Notes: a model not told the origin generated them from the sequence alone. Counted from the first letter of the stretch, positions 1 to 11,474 are shown. The stretch: 64,000 nt of DNA from Marsupella aquatica (GCA_973895155.1 OZ316898.1:15500001-15564000), one strand, 5' to 3'. Numbers and translations: made by a program.

Positions 1-1159
1 GTATTCAATGTAAGCTACCAAGGTGCTTGTAAGGCTGCCAAACCGTATCGGACCCTCCAAGCAGCCTCACCCAAAAAATCACCAAAAAATGAAAGTGATC
101 TAAATCAATAACTGACTTCACCGTCCTATAGCCTGGAAGATAACCTTTCCAGAACGCCAAACAGCTCCACAAATGGACACTCGAGCCGAGAGTTATTAAC
201 CGCTGATCGCAAGGGGGTCAAAATGTCATTTCGGACCCCCTCAAGGAATCTTTTTAATAAAAAATTCCATGCACCTCAGTTTCCTAAACCTATTTTTCAG
301 GCCCCTCCCTAACTCCCCCGGGAACACACCTGCAAAAAATCTCAGAAAACTGAACCCGTTTGCCTTGCCAAATCGCTTATTTACCACTGAATTTTAATGT
401 TATGGAAATTGAGAATATAGGGAATAAAAGTATAGGGGGCGTTTGGCCCTGCGCAGGGGGCGAAATGCCCTGTGGCACTTGCCACAAACAGGACAACACC
501 TATTTGCGTCGGGCCTCACCTCCCCAAGTGCCCTGCCGCTCCCCCTTCTGCCCTATCACCCTTCCCGTACCCGACCGAACGCCCTTCCCGCGCACTGCCA
601 CGCGGCCAAAGTCAAACCCGCTTTGACTGCCCATATCTCGGCCGTCTGATGTCCGATTTATCTATAATTTATATGGTTGGAATGAGCGCGACGAGATCTT
701 TCCAAAAAGCCTATGGGCGACCCAAGATCATGACTTTCGAAAATTGACCTAAATTCATACCATCGTACGACCATCACTTTGAGTTCACGGCTATGGCTGC
801 TTGAGCTTAACAGCCAACTTCAAAATCAAGTTAGTGGCCGCACACACCACAAAAATGTTTCCCGTTCGTTGTAAACTGATCCTCTTCCCGTTTGTAACTC
901 CCCGGATCAAATCAAACAACAAAAATGAACAAGCAAAACCCGGATTGCGCTCACATTCAAGAAAACCGTCGAAAACCCGTCGAACACGAAGGAAATTCTT
1001 CCCACCTTCAAATTGGGCGCAATCTTCCGCCTCAACAACACAGGGATAGACCAAAGTCTGTGTTACTCCGCCTCGAAGATGATTCACACTCATATCCCGC
1101 ACCGAATGCCACAAATCGGTCACGATGAGCCCCAAGCGCCTCTCAATCTCGGTCCCCAA
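1..1159 (-). other. Internal part of an LTR retroelement, running off the left edge
   Basis: This stretch lies downstream (minus strand) of a primer-binding site and an LTR candidate, so it is read as the 5' internal region of a minus-strand LTR element whose body lies outside the window. A 122-codon open frame (791-1159) starts directly after the primer-binding site, which would suit a gag start, but I recognise no gag motif in it. The rest (1-790) has no convincing coding region; the plus-strand frames there look like chance. Confidence 0.45.
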
Positions 1160-1171
1160 GCTCTGATACCA
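1160..1171 (-). other. Primer-binding site, initiator tRNA-Met type
   Basis: The minus strand reads TGGTATCAGAGC, the standard plant retroelement PBS complementary to the 3' end of tRNA-iMet. It sits two bases from a putative LTR end (CAACA), the normal spacing. The same 12 bases form the PBS of the Copia element at 17330-17341. Confidence 0.8.
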
Positions 1172-1173
1172 AT

Positions 1174-1696
1174 TGTTGGTATCGCACCCCTACCCTGGGC
1201 CTTAAATCCGGGTTAGTGTCGTGGTGCGACCTCGACCACCAGTAGGGGTGAGGGTTCGGGCAAGGAGGTGTGTAGTGACCTTCAATAGCCCTAAGTCGGG
1301 CTAAGCCGCTATACTTACTGGTATAACACTCGCATAATTCGTACTTGTCATAGGTATATTTGTTTTCCACCGCTGGAATTTTCCCTCAGTTAGTGACGCG
1401 GACTAACTCCCGACTTGGGGCTTTTCAAGCCATCGACGTGACAGGACCTTGTGACATGCAATGAGTGGCAATCCCTACCATTAGTCCGCACCCGGTACGT
1501 CCCTTAAAATGGCGCCTTTGCCCGGACAAAGCATACACACAACACCAGTTACTCTCAGAAACATTAAGGGGAAAAGACTACATTTACTCAGCGAAGCATC
1601 AGTTTACATGGTTGACTCGACTTCAAAGGGGGTCAACAGGCCCAACGGCAGTCGATGCCCAGTCTCTACGAGGCCCTGCCTCGCACTTGCCCAACA
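1174..1696 (-). mobile_element. Candidate LTR (5' LTR of minus-strand element)
   Basis: Read on the plus strand the segment begins TGTTGG and could end CCAACA near 1691-1696, giving TG...CA ends with a 6-bp inverted terminus. The inner end abuts the primer-binding site, so it acts as a 5' LTR for the element leaving the window at the left. The outer end is uncertain because no second LTR copy is visible for comparison. It might instead extend toward the ORF that stops at 2163, in which case that ORF would belong to an adjoining copy of the same family. Confidence 0.45.
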
Positions 1697-2162
1697 AGCT
1701 CAACTCTGGCTCTCACTCCTTGGTACGCTCTGACCCTACTCAGGCCGGGACTCCCCGTGCCTCGCCTTTCTTCTGCTGAGATAACTAAGCCTTCTCCCCC
1801 TTCCCATCGCGGAAGGGGAAGCCTAAATACTACCATAGCGGAAGAGAACCGGAGGATACTACCTTCCGGGGTACTACCTACTGACTAACTAACTGCTGAC
1901 TACCGGTCGCGCTGCACTGACCGGTTGACCGTCGACTACGAGTGTGCCAACCGGAATGGCAGCGGCCAAGCCTACTGACAAACTCTAGTCCGTTGATGGA
2001 CTCAATCCTACGTTGGCTGATCCTAACTGACCGGCCCTAATTCTTCCTACTGCCGCTAATCGGCGCCTAATGACAGTCATTCTGTCATTACGCCTAACTA
2101 AAAGATGCCGCTGACTTAACCGCCTCGTGCGGCGCCTGCTTCTACCCTTCGCTAACTACCCC
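1697..2162. other. Noncoding stretch between LTR candidate and coiled-coil ORF
   Basis: No coding region is supported. The minus strand has a purine-rich tract near 1795-1815 (GGGAAGGGGGAGAAGG) that could be a polypurine tract of the element carrying the ORF at 2163-4597, and several short TTAGT-rich repeats. Confidence 0.3.
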
Positions 2163-4597
2163 TTATGTGTGTGCAGTGGTTGGACCAGGGCTGGTCCCCT
2201 TGTCGGGGCGAGACCTCGAGCCGCCTTGATCAGAGGTGGGCCCAGGTTTTCCCCGCTGGAGGACGAGCAGGGTGACACGGTCCTGCAAAGCCTTGTTGTC
2301 CCGTAATGCTTCCTCCGCCTCGTTTGCAGCTTCGTCGGCTTCAGTCTGGAGCCGCGCCACCTCCAAGTTGAGCTGGTCGATGGTGTCGCGATGGACCTGG
2401 TCCTGCGCTAGCAATTTATCTCGTTCGGCGGAGAGACTAGCCACCTGCTGTGCTGCCTGCAGGAATTGTTTGTTGAGGTCGGTTAGGCTGGTAACCCGAG
2501 CCGAAGATTCTGAGCGTAATTGAAGCACGGTGTCGTCCAGCTTCTTGAGTTCGGCCTGCGCTCCGCTTAACTCCTGGGTTAGTCCGTCCCTCTGTTTGAC
2601 AGTGCGGACTAAATCCTCGCGGCGGGTCGTTGCCTCCTCCTCGAGGTGCTCTACCAGCATCTGGAGACGCCCGATCTCATTCCCCTTCGCCATGAGTTCT
2701 TCTTCCAAGCGGCTGACGATCCGTGGTTGGTGCTCTAACATGAAGAAGGCTGGCTGAAAGTACGCCGAGACTTGTTGTCCAATGTATGTCGCCAACTCCC
2801 CAGACATAGTCTGGCTAAACTTCTGGACCAGGTCGTAGGCCATGGTCCCCGGGGCTACTTGGTAGTCCTCCATCCTCTCGGGTACCGGTGGTTCCTCGGC
2901 AGGGGCAATGAGCTCCTCCGTAGTCAGCGCTGGGGAGGGGAAGGTTTCTTCAGGTGGTGGAGGGATTGGGGGTGGTTGTACTGCAGGTAGCGGAGGCTCA
3001 ACGGAAGGAGGCGGTGGAATTTCCACAGGGGGCGGTTGCAGAGTATTAGTCGGGGCTTCCGGCTCGGGGTTTGTCCGAGGGACAGTAGTCCGCGTAGTCG
3101 GGGTTGCCTCCTCTGGGGCGGGGGTGACATTACCCGGGGCTGAGGTGGCCGTATTCTTTCCTCTGGCCTCCCGCCGTGCCTTGTACCAGGCGAGGATAAT
3201 GGCGATATGACTCCCCAAGTAAGTCTTCCCTCCAATAGCCATACCACCCTGAGCCCGCTTCAGCTCCCCCGAGAATCTTCGGTAGAAGAATTGGGCCCAG
3301 TTTCGTCGTTTGTACTGTTCCATCTGCACTATCGTGCAGAGGGAAATCTCGGATCGTGGCTCAATCATGTGTAGGGTAGTCCGTATGAAGTTAAGCCGCT
3401 CCATACAGGTTAAGTTGGTGCACGCCCCCTGCTTGTATCCGTTGTCCGTCTTACCCTTGGGTTTGAAGTGCCGCGGCGTATACTCCTTATCCCGAATTCG
3501 GATTTCCACCGGCACCGGCCCGGTTGGTAGGCCGAAAATTTGCGTTAACCGATGCTCCGTGAGTGATAAGGTCTGCCCCGAAACCTTGGTGGTTGACGCA
3601 TCAGTGTCGAAATTGGAGATGAACTCACAAATCTCCTTCGGCCCGGTGGCGCACGGCCTCCATAGTAAGTGGGCGAACCACTCCAACTGATGCTCCTTGA
3701 GATAGTCCGCATGTTCGCGATCCAGACTACCTCGGGGACGCGGATTACCTGTAATAATTTGGACTTCGGGTTATCTGGGGGCCGTCGGGTCTGGTTGGTC
3801 GGGGGGTTTGCCGGGGCAGGTGCAGGCGCGGCGTCGGTCCGTGTTGATTCGGGGGCCGTCGTAGTCCTTGACCGCTTACGAGGATGCTGTTCGAGTTGCG
3901 GACTAGCTCGCTCGGAACCCGAAGAACACTCCGCGTTGATTACTGGACGGACTTGGGACTGGTTCGGCGGTACTCTGGTGGTCATCGGTTGAGGCGCTGG
4001 GGTAGCCATATCCCAGTTGAAGGCGTTGGAGCTTTCCTCGAGGAACGTGAGATTACGCGCCGCTTCCCGTTGTCTGCTGATGTCTTCTTGGCGCTTTTCG
4101 GCTGCGATCTGCTGGTCTAGGTACCCCGGAATCTTGTCAAACTCCGCTTGAGTAAGCCGCTGGTTGCCCTTCAGCTTAAAGAACTTAGCTGGAACCTCAA
4201 GAATCGCCTCTGCTACCAATCTAAGCCCTTCCTCGCTGAGATATAGTTCGGTGATGTAGTCTCGCAGCTCGTTATAGCTAGAATCCCTGGTGATGGCTGT
4301 CCTTTTGCAATTAATCAGTGCTACCTTGGTTACCAGCTTCGTGTACCTTCGTTCGTAAGCGGCTTTCTCGGGGCAAGAGTACCAGTAAGTCTCGGAGAAC
4401 TTAGCACCTACCTTGCCAAACAAGGTCCAAAATCCCAAGGCTGTGAGGGTCATACTAACCTCGTAGTCCGGTTTGTTGCGTCCACGTTCCCACCTGGCTG
4501 GTCCTTTCTCGCGGAGGCCTCGCTCGTCCTGACTAAATCTCGCCACATTCCGCTCTTCTCCCTCGATAATTTCCTTGTAAAGGTCGACTGGATTCAA
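2163..4597 (-). pseudogene. Retroelement-type coiled-coil protein, frameshifted
   Basis: Two overlapping minus-strand frames form one decayed protein: 4597 to about 3720, then 3686 (open from about 3740) to 2163. The shift lies near 3715-3745, just before a segment reading DREHADYLKEHQLEW. The second part starts with a compact domain containing IFGLPTG, then ACTN and NFIRTTLH motifs, followed by a proline-rich linker (about residues 180-290 of that part) and a long heptad-rich coiled coil (about 330-480). The same order and motifs occur in the ORF at 59541-62597, so this is a real protein family. No ATG opens the first frame: an in-frame TGA at 4598-4600 precedes it and the frame stays open upstream to about 4737; the first ATG is at 4453. 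The minus-strand neighbours are retroelement parts, so I infer an accessory ORF of an LTR element. The domain loosely recalls plant mobile domain proteins; function unknown. Confidence 0.65.
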
Positions 4598-4600
4598 TCA

Positions 4601-5367
4601 AAAAGGCGAGCGGATGGCAGCGTCCGTGAATTCCAAAAAGGTAAACGTGAGCGAATGGCCCGCAGTGCCATCGGCTCCTCTCTTATGGGGGTGCCCGGAC
4701 GAGCCCGAGCGTGAGAAGGTCAGGCCGTTTGGTCATTGATAACGAGCTGAAGTCGGCGTCTCGATCCAAGCGTGATTCTTCTAACTGATTTTTACTCCGC
4801 TGCCGCCACCGTACCTGGGTCGTGCGTAATAATCCCCTTCCTGAACTTGTAATTATTCGGTTATCTTAACCTACTCCTAATCTAATCATAATGGCAACTT
4901 GATGGCTATACGTGCTATTCTACGCTATGGCTACGGTCCTAATGACCGTATAAGTCCTAATCTACGACCTGGGTTCGGTCAAGTGACACGTTACCCGTGT
5001 CACAGTTGGGATATGATCTAGACCGAACGAGACACGTCAACGCATGTTAACAACATCCATAGACTCCGAAAATGAAAGTACGTGGTTCACCCCGTCTAGG
5101 CTACGTCCACGGTCGTGAGAGAAATTCAGTAATACACACCTATTACATTCGCCATAGCCAACGTGCTAGAGCTCCTCCTCTCACTCCCTCACTCTGTCTT
5201 CTAAAGAGTGAACCTTCAAATGTGAGCACAAGTTTGTGTTACCCTTGGGTATACCCCCTCCCATGGTCTATGGGAACCTGGAACTCAAACTAGTGCTATC
5301 CTAGTATAGTGAAGTCTAGCTAGTACTATGGAAGTATATAGGTTATACTAGAGGCATAACCTAACAG
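4601..5367. other. Noncoding, possible 5' flank of coiled-coil ORF and solo LTR
   Basis: About 46 further codons are open on the minus strand (4737-4601) in frame with the ORF at 4597, beyond a TGA. The rest has no supported gene. Part of 5050-5367 may be the diverged U3 of the solo LTR that ends at 5575. Confidence 0.3.
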
Positions 5368-5575
5368 GCTCATTGTTACGGAGCTAGTTGAGAGATAGGG
5401 AGAGCTTGTGCTGTGGATGCTTGGTATGGCCATTCGGCCTAGAGTGCAGTAAAGCTCTTGTGTGTTCCCGTGGACGTAGCCTCAAGTGGAGGTGAACCAC
5501 GTATCTCTCTGTGTCGACTATTGTACGTTGGATGGTTCATGGGCTTGCCATTACGAATGTCGTCTATGCTCAACA
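5368..5575 (+). mobile_element. Solo-LTR-like relic related to the Copia LTR
   Basis: From GGCTCATTGTTACGG to CTCAACA this stretch aligns, with scattered substitutions and small indels, to the last ~210 bases of both Copia LTRs (17120-17327 and 22488-22695). Shared landmarks include GAGATAGGGAGAGCTT, TGTGTTCCCGTGGACGTAGC and TGGATGGTTCATGGGCTTGC. No primer-binding site follows, and no internal region is attached, so this fits a solo LTR or truncated copy of an older relative. Its 5' boundary could not be fixed. Confidence 0.75.
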
Positions 5576-8189
5576 TATTGCGGGGCCACCAAGAAGTGCT
5601 CTAAATGTCCAGAACCTAGATGTCAAATTAGTAGCTACTATGAGTCTTGTAACTCTGTCAAGAAGACATAAAGTAGGAGGGAAATCCACACTCCCAAAGC
5701 AACCTAAGACAAAGGAACACCAACAAGCAGATCCTTTTCAAGTGCTTCAACAAACAGGTTTGCAAACTTTTCAAGTGCTTAAACATATTGATGACAATTC
5801 TGGAAAGACTCCCATTGTTTATGAGGGCAGACAATAAAATAACCAAGGAAAGATCACATCAGCACAGGGGTTTGGTGATTAAGGAAGCAAGGCCTATACT
5901 TGTTGGAAGAGGGTTCTCATATGGGGACAATATTGTCAGTGGGAAGGTCGCACCCCAAAAACCAACCAGGATCTGTAAACCAGAAACGATAAGGTGGCTG
6001 GCTACCCTAGGAGATCCCTTTTCCCCTAGTGAATTCTTTTGGATTGATCAACAATGGCTCCAATACATGTTTTTTGGCTGAAATGTGGCAAAGCACCCCC
6101 ATATCCTCTTGGTGACTGGGGACTTTGCACCCCAAAATACCCCTTTGCACCTGTCCATATAGGTTTGAGTGGTAAGGCAACTGACAAAACCAAATCTCTG
6201 ATAAACAATATCTCACAAGATACTTGGATAGACTGCCAAACCCACACATGGATCCCCGCATGGATCATCTTGAAATCATGCTACTTTTGACTCAAACAGT
6301 ACTTTCCTTTTGTATGAATCATTCATATTTGTGTGTCAGAAAAGTAGTCTGATGACTAATGTGATATGCCACATATGTAAGAATTCTTAAAAAAGGAGGA
6401 AGAAATGGTGAAATGACAAACTTTCAAAACTTTTTGGAGCTTTTTGATTGCATTTAAGTCATTTGGTTACTTACAAAAGGATATCACTCAAGTTTAACAA
6501 TGAATGTTATTGGATATCACCTAACATTTACAAAGGATGTTTGTTAGTGGTGTCCAAACTTGTTATATGGGGCGCTTTCAAGAGGCCCTCAACCATTTGA
6601 TAAAAGACGCCATTCAAAAGTGCCCAAGCCTAAGGCACTTGATATGTTTTTGATCCAAAACTCCTATTTATTTGAAAGTCTTCCAGAACTTCAATTCAGC
6701 TGGAAATTTGCAAGCATGATCTTTGGAGTATAATCTACTTGCTGACACAGTTCAAGACTTTTTGGAGTTGGTTTACTTGGTTTTTGATCAAGTCTATGTT
6801 AGTCAATTGTTATATTCACATTTAATTACATCAAGTTTTAATTAGTTCTACTTTGTTTTACATATTAGTTTTCTTTGGAGGATGAAGAGGTATGTCTTTT
6901 CATCTTTCCAAGGATATCCTTAATATTTATTTAAGTTAGTTTTGATTTTCAAGGAGTGAAAAGTTACACCTTTTCATTCCCTCTTGACCATCCTTGCTTG
7001 AGGCATTATATAAGGAAAGGTGATACACTAGTTAGGTAAGTTAGTTCTTGCATATCTTAGCTGAATAGATTGTCCATTTGACACTGATTATGGAGACATT
7101 TAAGACATATTTTGAATGTTGCTCCTTAGGTGAAGAAAATGAGACTAACTTCCTTCTGTATTAGATTCCATGAGGAATTTGGATATGGAAGTAAAACTAC
7201 ATAAATACATGTGATTTGTATCTTGGATCATAGATAGCATTGGCTTGAGATCCAATATATGAAACTCTTTCCTTATGAAACTCTAGAGTTGTCCAAAATA
7301 TCTTTGACCATGTATGATTGGTAAGAATTTGTGGAAGTCTAGAGGGGAATTAGTTTCAAGCTTTCTACGGTAAAAGTCCATTCTCATGAGTTTTAGTACC
7401 GCCATTGGTAAACAAAGACTAGTAGCATTCATACCAAGTTGCGCATCGCCAGAGTATTGACCTAGTATTGAATCCTGTTGTCGGCAGTTTACTAGTTGGG
7501 ACTACGCATGATGTTCAAAAAGATCTTTGTGGGCTTGGTGAACTAATACTAGAAGGAAGAGAAATGAGAGTATAAATTTAGGAAACAGTCAGAGAGGGGT
7601 TTTGTGTACCTTTTAACATCTTAAAGTGGCCATATCCTTCCATAAGCGATGGTGATGGAGGTAGCGCAATGCTAAAGCCTGATTTAAAAAGTCCTAGAGT
7701 TATATTCTATGAAGGAGAATTATATTTCCTTGTCTTTTGTTAATTGTGCATTTTGGTTTCAAATGTGTAAGAGGTTGAGTTTACTCGTTAAACCACTCAT
7801 TTGTGTTAAAACATTCCATTCCCTTGACCTTAGTACATCCAAACATCAGTTTTGGCAATTTACAAAACTTTAAAGCCATGCTCAGCTAGTCTTCCTGAAG
7901 TGCTAAAAAAAATATCCTGAACTTCCTGACCAAGCTTGGAAACCACAGTGTCAAACTTTAGCCAGAGTCACTGAACCATAGTTTGACTCTGGCCAAACCA
8001 TAGTCCTAAACCATTTCCACCTTGACTTTCTGAAGTGCTAAGGAAACTATACTGTTATGCACAAAATGGGATGAAAGTTGTACAAACTATTCTCATTTGG
8101 CCAAATTCATAGGACCAGTATACTTTGAAGGAACAGTTCCCAATCTCAATTGGTATGATCTGTCCTTTTTGGCTTTGAGGCGCACTATT
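5576..8189. other. Noncoding, AT-rich
   Basis: No supported gene. Open frames around 5486-6290 are short, overlap on both strands and show no recognisable motif. I see no tandem array or terminal repeat here. Confidence 0.5.
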
Positions 8190-8849
8190 AGGGGGTCTCA
8201 AATATAGACCCATTTGGCTCTTCTACAGGATAGGTCCAGTGCCCCTAACTTGGCCTGCGGGTGAGTTTGACTGGTGCACAGACTTTTGAGTTCAATTTTT
8301 TGGGTCCCCTAACAGCCAGGTTGTGTGGGGAAACTATTCTGTTCACCATAATTAGTGTTATGCAAGAATTAATGTTAGTACATAATTAGTGTTATTAACA
8401 CTAATTTTGGTAAAAATGATTTTGAGCCCAAGTAACACTAATTTTTGTTGGTTTTCAAAACAGATTTTGTTCACTTTAGTATAAATTGCTTGTAAAAAAT
8501 GGCTGATCCTTAGTCCAAAATAACACTAATTGTTGAGGATTTTTTAAAATATTTTTTTTTAACTCTATTTTCTCACTTTTAAGACCATAGTAATACTAAT
8601 TCATGTGCATGAAAATATTGTTAGCACAAAATTAATGTGACTAACACTAATTCGGGAGTAGACCCTGAAAATGGACGCTCTCAAATTAGTGTTAGTCACA
8701 CGGTGAAGAGTGTAGCCATTTGGAAATGGTAGAAATCCCGGAACACTAGTGTGCGAGCTAGGCTTAGGGAGTGTTGGGTTGCGTCCCTCCAAACCTAATC
8801 GCGCCCACACTGCCGTGAGAGAGACTAAGGGTTATATTTGAGACCCCCT
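8190..8849. mobile_element. MITE-like element with Harbinger-type TIRs
   Basis: The left end reads AGGGGGTCTCAAATATA and the right end is its exact reverse complement (8833-8849), giving 17-bp perfect inverted termini around a 660-bp body with no coding capacity. The flanks carry ATT on both sides (8187-8189 and 8850-8852); counted from the G run, the flanking repeat is TATTA. The TIR is close to that of the Harbinger element at 41100-46862 (AGGGCGTCTCAAAATTA), so it is probably a non-autonomous relative. Confidence 0.75.
8340..8700. repeat. Dispersed AACACTAATT motif, both orientations
   Basis: Inside the MITE-like element the decamer AACACTAATT or its complement (AATTAGTGTT) recurs with small changes about eight times, for example near 8350, 8390, 8400, 8440, 8520, 8590, 8648 and 8687. 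Subterminal motif clusters of this kind are typical transposase-binding regions in DNA transposons; that role is inferred. Confidence 0.6.
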
Positions 8850-8852
8850 ATT

Positions 8853-9431
8853 AGGTTGATTGATTACTCGACCCGCTTGTGACAAAATCATGTTGTCTCG
8901 GTGTGCATTTGGCTTCATGATGTGTCCACCAGGATGAAGTTTGCTTCTTCTCTGCGGAGCGACCGACGTTCTAAAGACGAACGGGCTACGTGATGAGCAG
9001 TCGTAGATTGGTGGGTAAAGACATCGAAGGAACACAAGCACGAGGGCGATAATGAGGTGCAATGGGATGAGAGTGCAGTTATGGATTTTACTTTGGCAAT
9101 TGTATAATGAATCCCACTCCTGTCAGCTAGCTCGCTTACCTTGGTGCAGGCATCACCGGTTGTAGGTACTTTGCAAGTTGGTGTAGCAAGCAAGCAGCCG
9201 AAAGGGAGAGCGGGGAAACCCACCAATAGGGCAGGATTTTGTGCGACAGCATGCAGAGAGCCCACATGGGTGTTCCATCAAGAATCGAGATAACACCAAT
9301 AATTGATCGTATATATTTGTATTAAGACAAAGATGTTTTGTCCTCACTCGTCTGCCTCACCGTGCCTCCTCTGCAAGATGCACGAGTCCTTGGACGAGGA
9401 AAATGAATGCTTCAAGAGGATCGGATATGTA
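8853..9431. other. Noncoding between MITE and TTAA element
   Basis: No gene is supported. Minus-strand frames (8832-9347) overlap each other and show no domain. The stretch ends at the TTAA (9432-9435) that borders the large transposon. Confidence 0.5.
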
Positions 9432-9435
9432 TTAA

Positions 9436-9454
9436 ACCACAGCTGCCAGTATAA
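9436..9454 (+). repeat. Left TIR of TTAA element
   Basis: ACCACAGCTGCCAGTATAA, preceded by TTAA at 9432-9435. It is an exact inverted match to 25010-25028. Confidence 0.85.
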
Positions 9455-9480
9455 GAGGCTACGGGTTACCCGTAGCCTCT
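9454..9480. repeat. Perfect hairpin just inside the left TIR
   Basis: Two 13-base arms (AGAGGCTACGGGT and its complement) are separated by a single T. The stem is GC-rich and overlaps the last TIR base. The right end has no equally perfect hairpin, only an imperfect counterpart (CCGGGCAGACCACGGGCCC, 24989-25007). Confidence 0.85.
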
Positions 9481-10017
9481 CATTATACACAGAGGCAAGT
9501 CGCATTTCGCTAGGATCCGGAAAAAACGGAGGCACGCGGGCAGGATTGCCTTGGGGCAGCCCGGCTAGACAGCCGGGCTTCACAGGCCTTCTTACCGGGT
9601 TGATACATGTTTAGATATAGATGGGTCCGCAAATACAGGCATGACGTTTAGATAGCACATTGGTTGCATCGTCCCCTGCGAATCGAGACGTCGTGAGTTC
9701 AAAACTCTGCTTATTTTGGCTCTACGCTTGTGCGAAGGCCTTTGGCCAGGACGGGGTGGATGGGCAAGGAGATTCCCTGAGCAGGAGGGGGTCGGTGAAG
9801 TCTCCGAACTCACCAAACACCTGGTGACCTTGGCAGGATCAACGACACTTGGCGAGGGGAGGGCTGGCGCTTATGTGAGAGGGTGAGAGTTGATGGCCGC
9901 GCCGCAAGGAATGCCCAGGAAAGGAAAGCAAGCACTGGCATGACGGACACCAGGTGGAGAGAGCTTTTCTAAACTAAATAAATGGTCATATACTACTGGA
10001 TTCCGATTTCAGTCGAA

Positions 10018-10095
10018 CAGCCCGCATGGCTCTACTGGTTGTGGCCCTCTTTGGAGCGCAGGAGATCCTGGGATCGAGCCTCAGCGGCGCCGATG
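10018..10095 (+). repeat. tRNA-like SINE head
   Basis: The stretch has a Pol III A-box-like TGGCTCTACTGG and, about 35 bases on, a B-box-like GGGATCGAGCC flanked by complementary T-arm bases. It does not fold as a full functional tRNA. A tRNA-derived SINE head is the likely identity; no clear tail or target duplication was found. Confidence 0.45.
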
Positions 10096-10369
10096 GTTGC
10101 GCGGCCCTTTCTTTTTGAATCTTGTCACTTACGGGAGAGCGGAGGTAGGTGGAAGGACCAGGGTGCCTCCTGCACTACCCTTGGCTGAAGCTGGCGCTGC
10201 GCTTCAGTATGAATACAAGTACTTACTCACAATTTCCGAACAGTCCGGACGACTTCTTGGTAGTGCGTTTCCTTTGCGGGTGAGAGGTGTCGAGTTCAAC
10301 GTCGGCAGACGTTGTTGCATACGCGTTACATTTTGTGGCGCACAAGGTGCAAAGGATTGTGCACTACAC

Positions 10370-10505
10370 AGCCGAAAGGAATGTGCCTAGTAGTATTGAA
10401 AGGAACGTGTGTCGAAAGGTCCAACGTGTGCTACAGTCGAAAGGTCCAACGTGCGCTACAGTCGAAAGGTCCAACGTGCACTACAGTCGAAAGGAACGTG
10501 AGTTA
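10370..10505 (+). repeat. 25-bp tandem repeat
   Basis: About four to five copies of a unit like GTCGAAAGGTCCAACGTGCG, continuing CTACA, with the outer copies degenerate (AAAGGAACGTG). It lies in the left arm of the TTAA element. Confidence 0.8.
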
Positions 10506-10514
10506 CGTTTTACC

Positions 10515-10605
10515 GTCATTTCAATTGTAAGTGCATGGTCGGAAGTGGGGGAGGCTTTCAACATTTCAATTGTAAGTGCATGGTCGGAAGAGTGGAGGCT
10601 TTCGA
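10515..10605 (+). repeat. 45-bp direct duplication
   Basis: The sequence beginning CATTTCAATTGTAAGTGCAT and running to GAGGCTTTC occurs twice in tandem (near 10518 and 10563), with a few changes. Confidence 0.75.
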
Positions 10606-10642
10606 CAATCTCCGTGTTTTTTAAATCATTTTTTTTTAAACT

Positions 10643-11474
10643 GACCGACACTCATGAGTAGGGGGCTAGCTACATTAGTGTTTTGACAATTATCTGCTTT
10701 TTCTAAATTGTGCAGAGTCACACTCATGAGTAGGGGGCAAGCTAGTATTTTGACAATTATCTGCTTTTTCTAAATTGTGCAGACTTGTAGAAGAAGGAGA
10801 GTCCTCTCGGCTCTCAACAATGTGACTGTGTTTTTAGAGAGAATTTGCGCTTGGTATGTGAGGAAGAGCTAAGATAAAGTATAATGGGGAGACCATGAGA
10901 TAAAACCTATATCAATTGGCCACAACATAAAAGGGGAATGAAGAGCGAATGATTGAATCCTTTACATTATTTATGCACTGGTCACTACATAGTTTTTGTT
11001 GCATGTTATTATTTTTATATTCACATACTTTGCACACTTCTATGTTTGACATCTGTTTAGAGTCACACTCATGAGTAGGGGGCTAGCTACAGTAGTGTTT
11101 TGACAATTATCTGCTTTTTCTAAATTGTGCAGAGTCACACTCATGAGTAGGGGGCTAGCTAGTGTTTTGACAATTATCTGCTTTTTCTAAATTGTGCAGA
11201 CTTGTAGAAGAAGGAGAGTCCTCTCGGCTCTCAACAATGTGGCTGTGTTTTTAGAGAGAATTTGCGCTTGGTATGTGAGGAAGAGCTAAGATAAAGTATA
11301 ATGGGGAGACTATGAGATAAAACCTATATCAATTGGCCACAACATAAAAGGGGAATAAAGAGCGAATGATTGAATCCTTTACATTATTTATGCACTGGTC
11401 ACTCTACATAGTTTTTGTTGCATGTTATTATTTTTATATTCACATACTTTGCACACTTCTATGTTTGACATCTG
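10643..11474 (+). repeat. 418-bp tandem duplication upstream of the transposase
   Basis: Two near-identical units, roughly 10643-11055 and 11059-11474, both end in TGACATCTG. Corresponding points (AGACTTGTAG at 10781 and 11199) are 418 bases apart. Each unit itself starts with a nested pair of ~70-bp repeats containing CACTCATGAGTAGGGGGC and CTGCTTTTTCTAAATTGTGC. The second unit ends only ~60 bases before the transposase start codon, so it probably carries promoter or 5' UTR sequence or transposase-binding sites. Confidence 0.85.

Noticed and set aside
2908-3210. Gly-rich plus-strand frame
   Set aside because: It is antisense to the proline-rich linker of the coiled-coil ORF; composition explains it.
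5486-6290. Cluster of short frames including a Cys-rich start
   Set aside because: The Cys-rich start is largely the end of the solo LTR; the remainder has no family resemblance.
9454-9480. Helitron 3' terminal hairpin
   Set aside because: The hairpin is directly attached to a TIR that pairs with 25010-25028 and TTAA duplications, which fits a cut-and-paste element instead.
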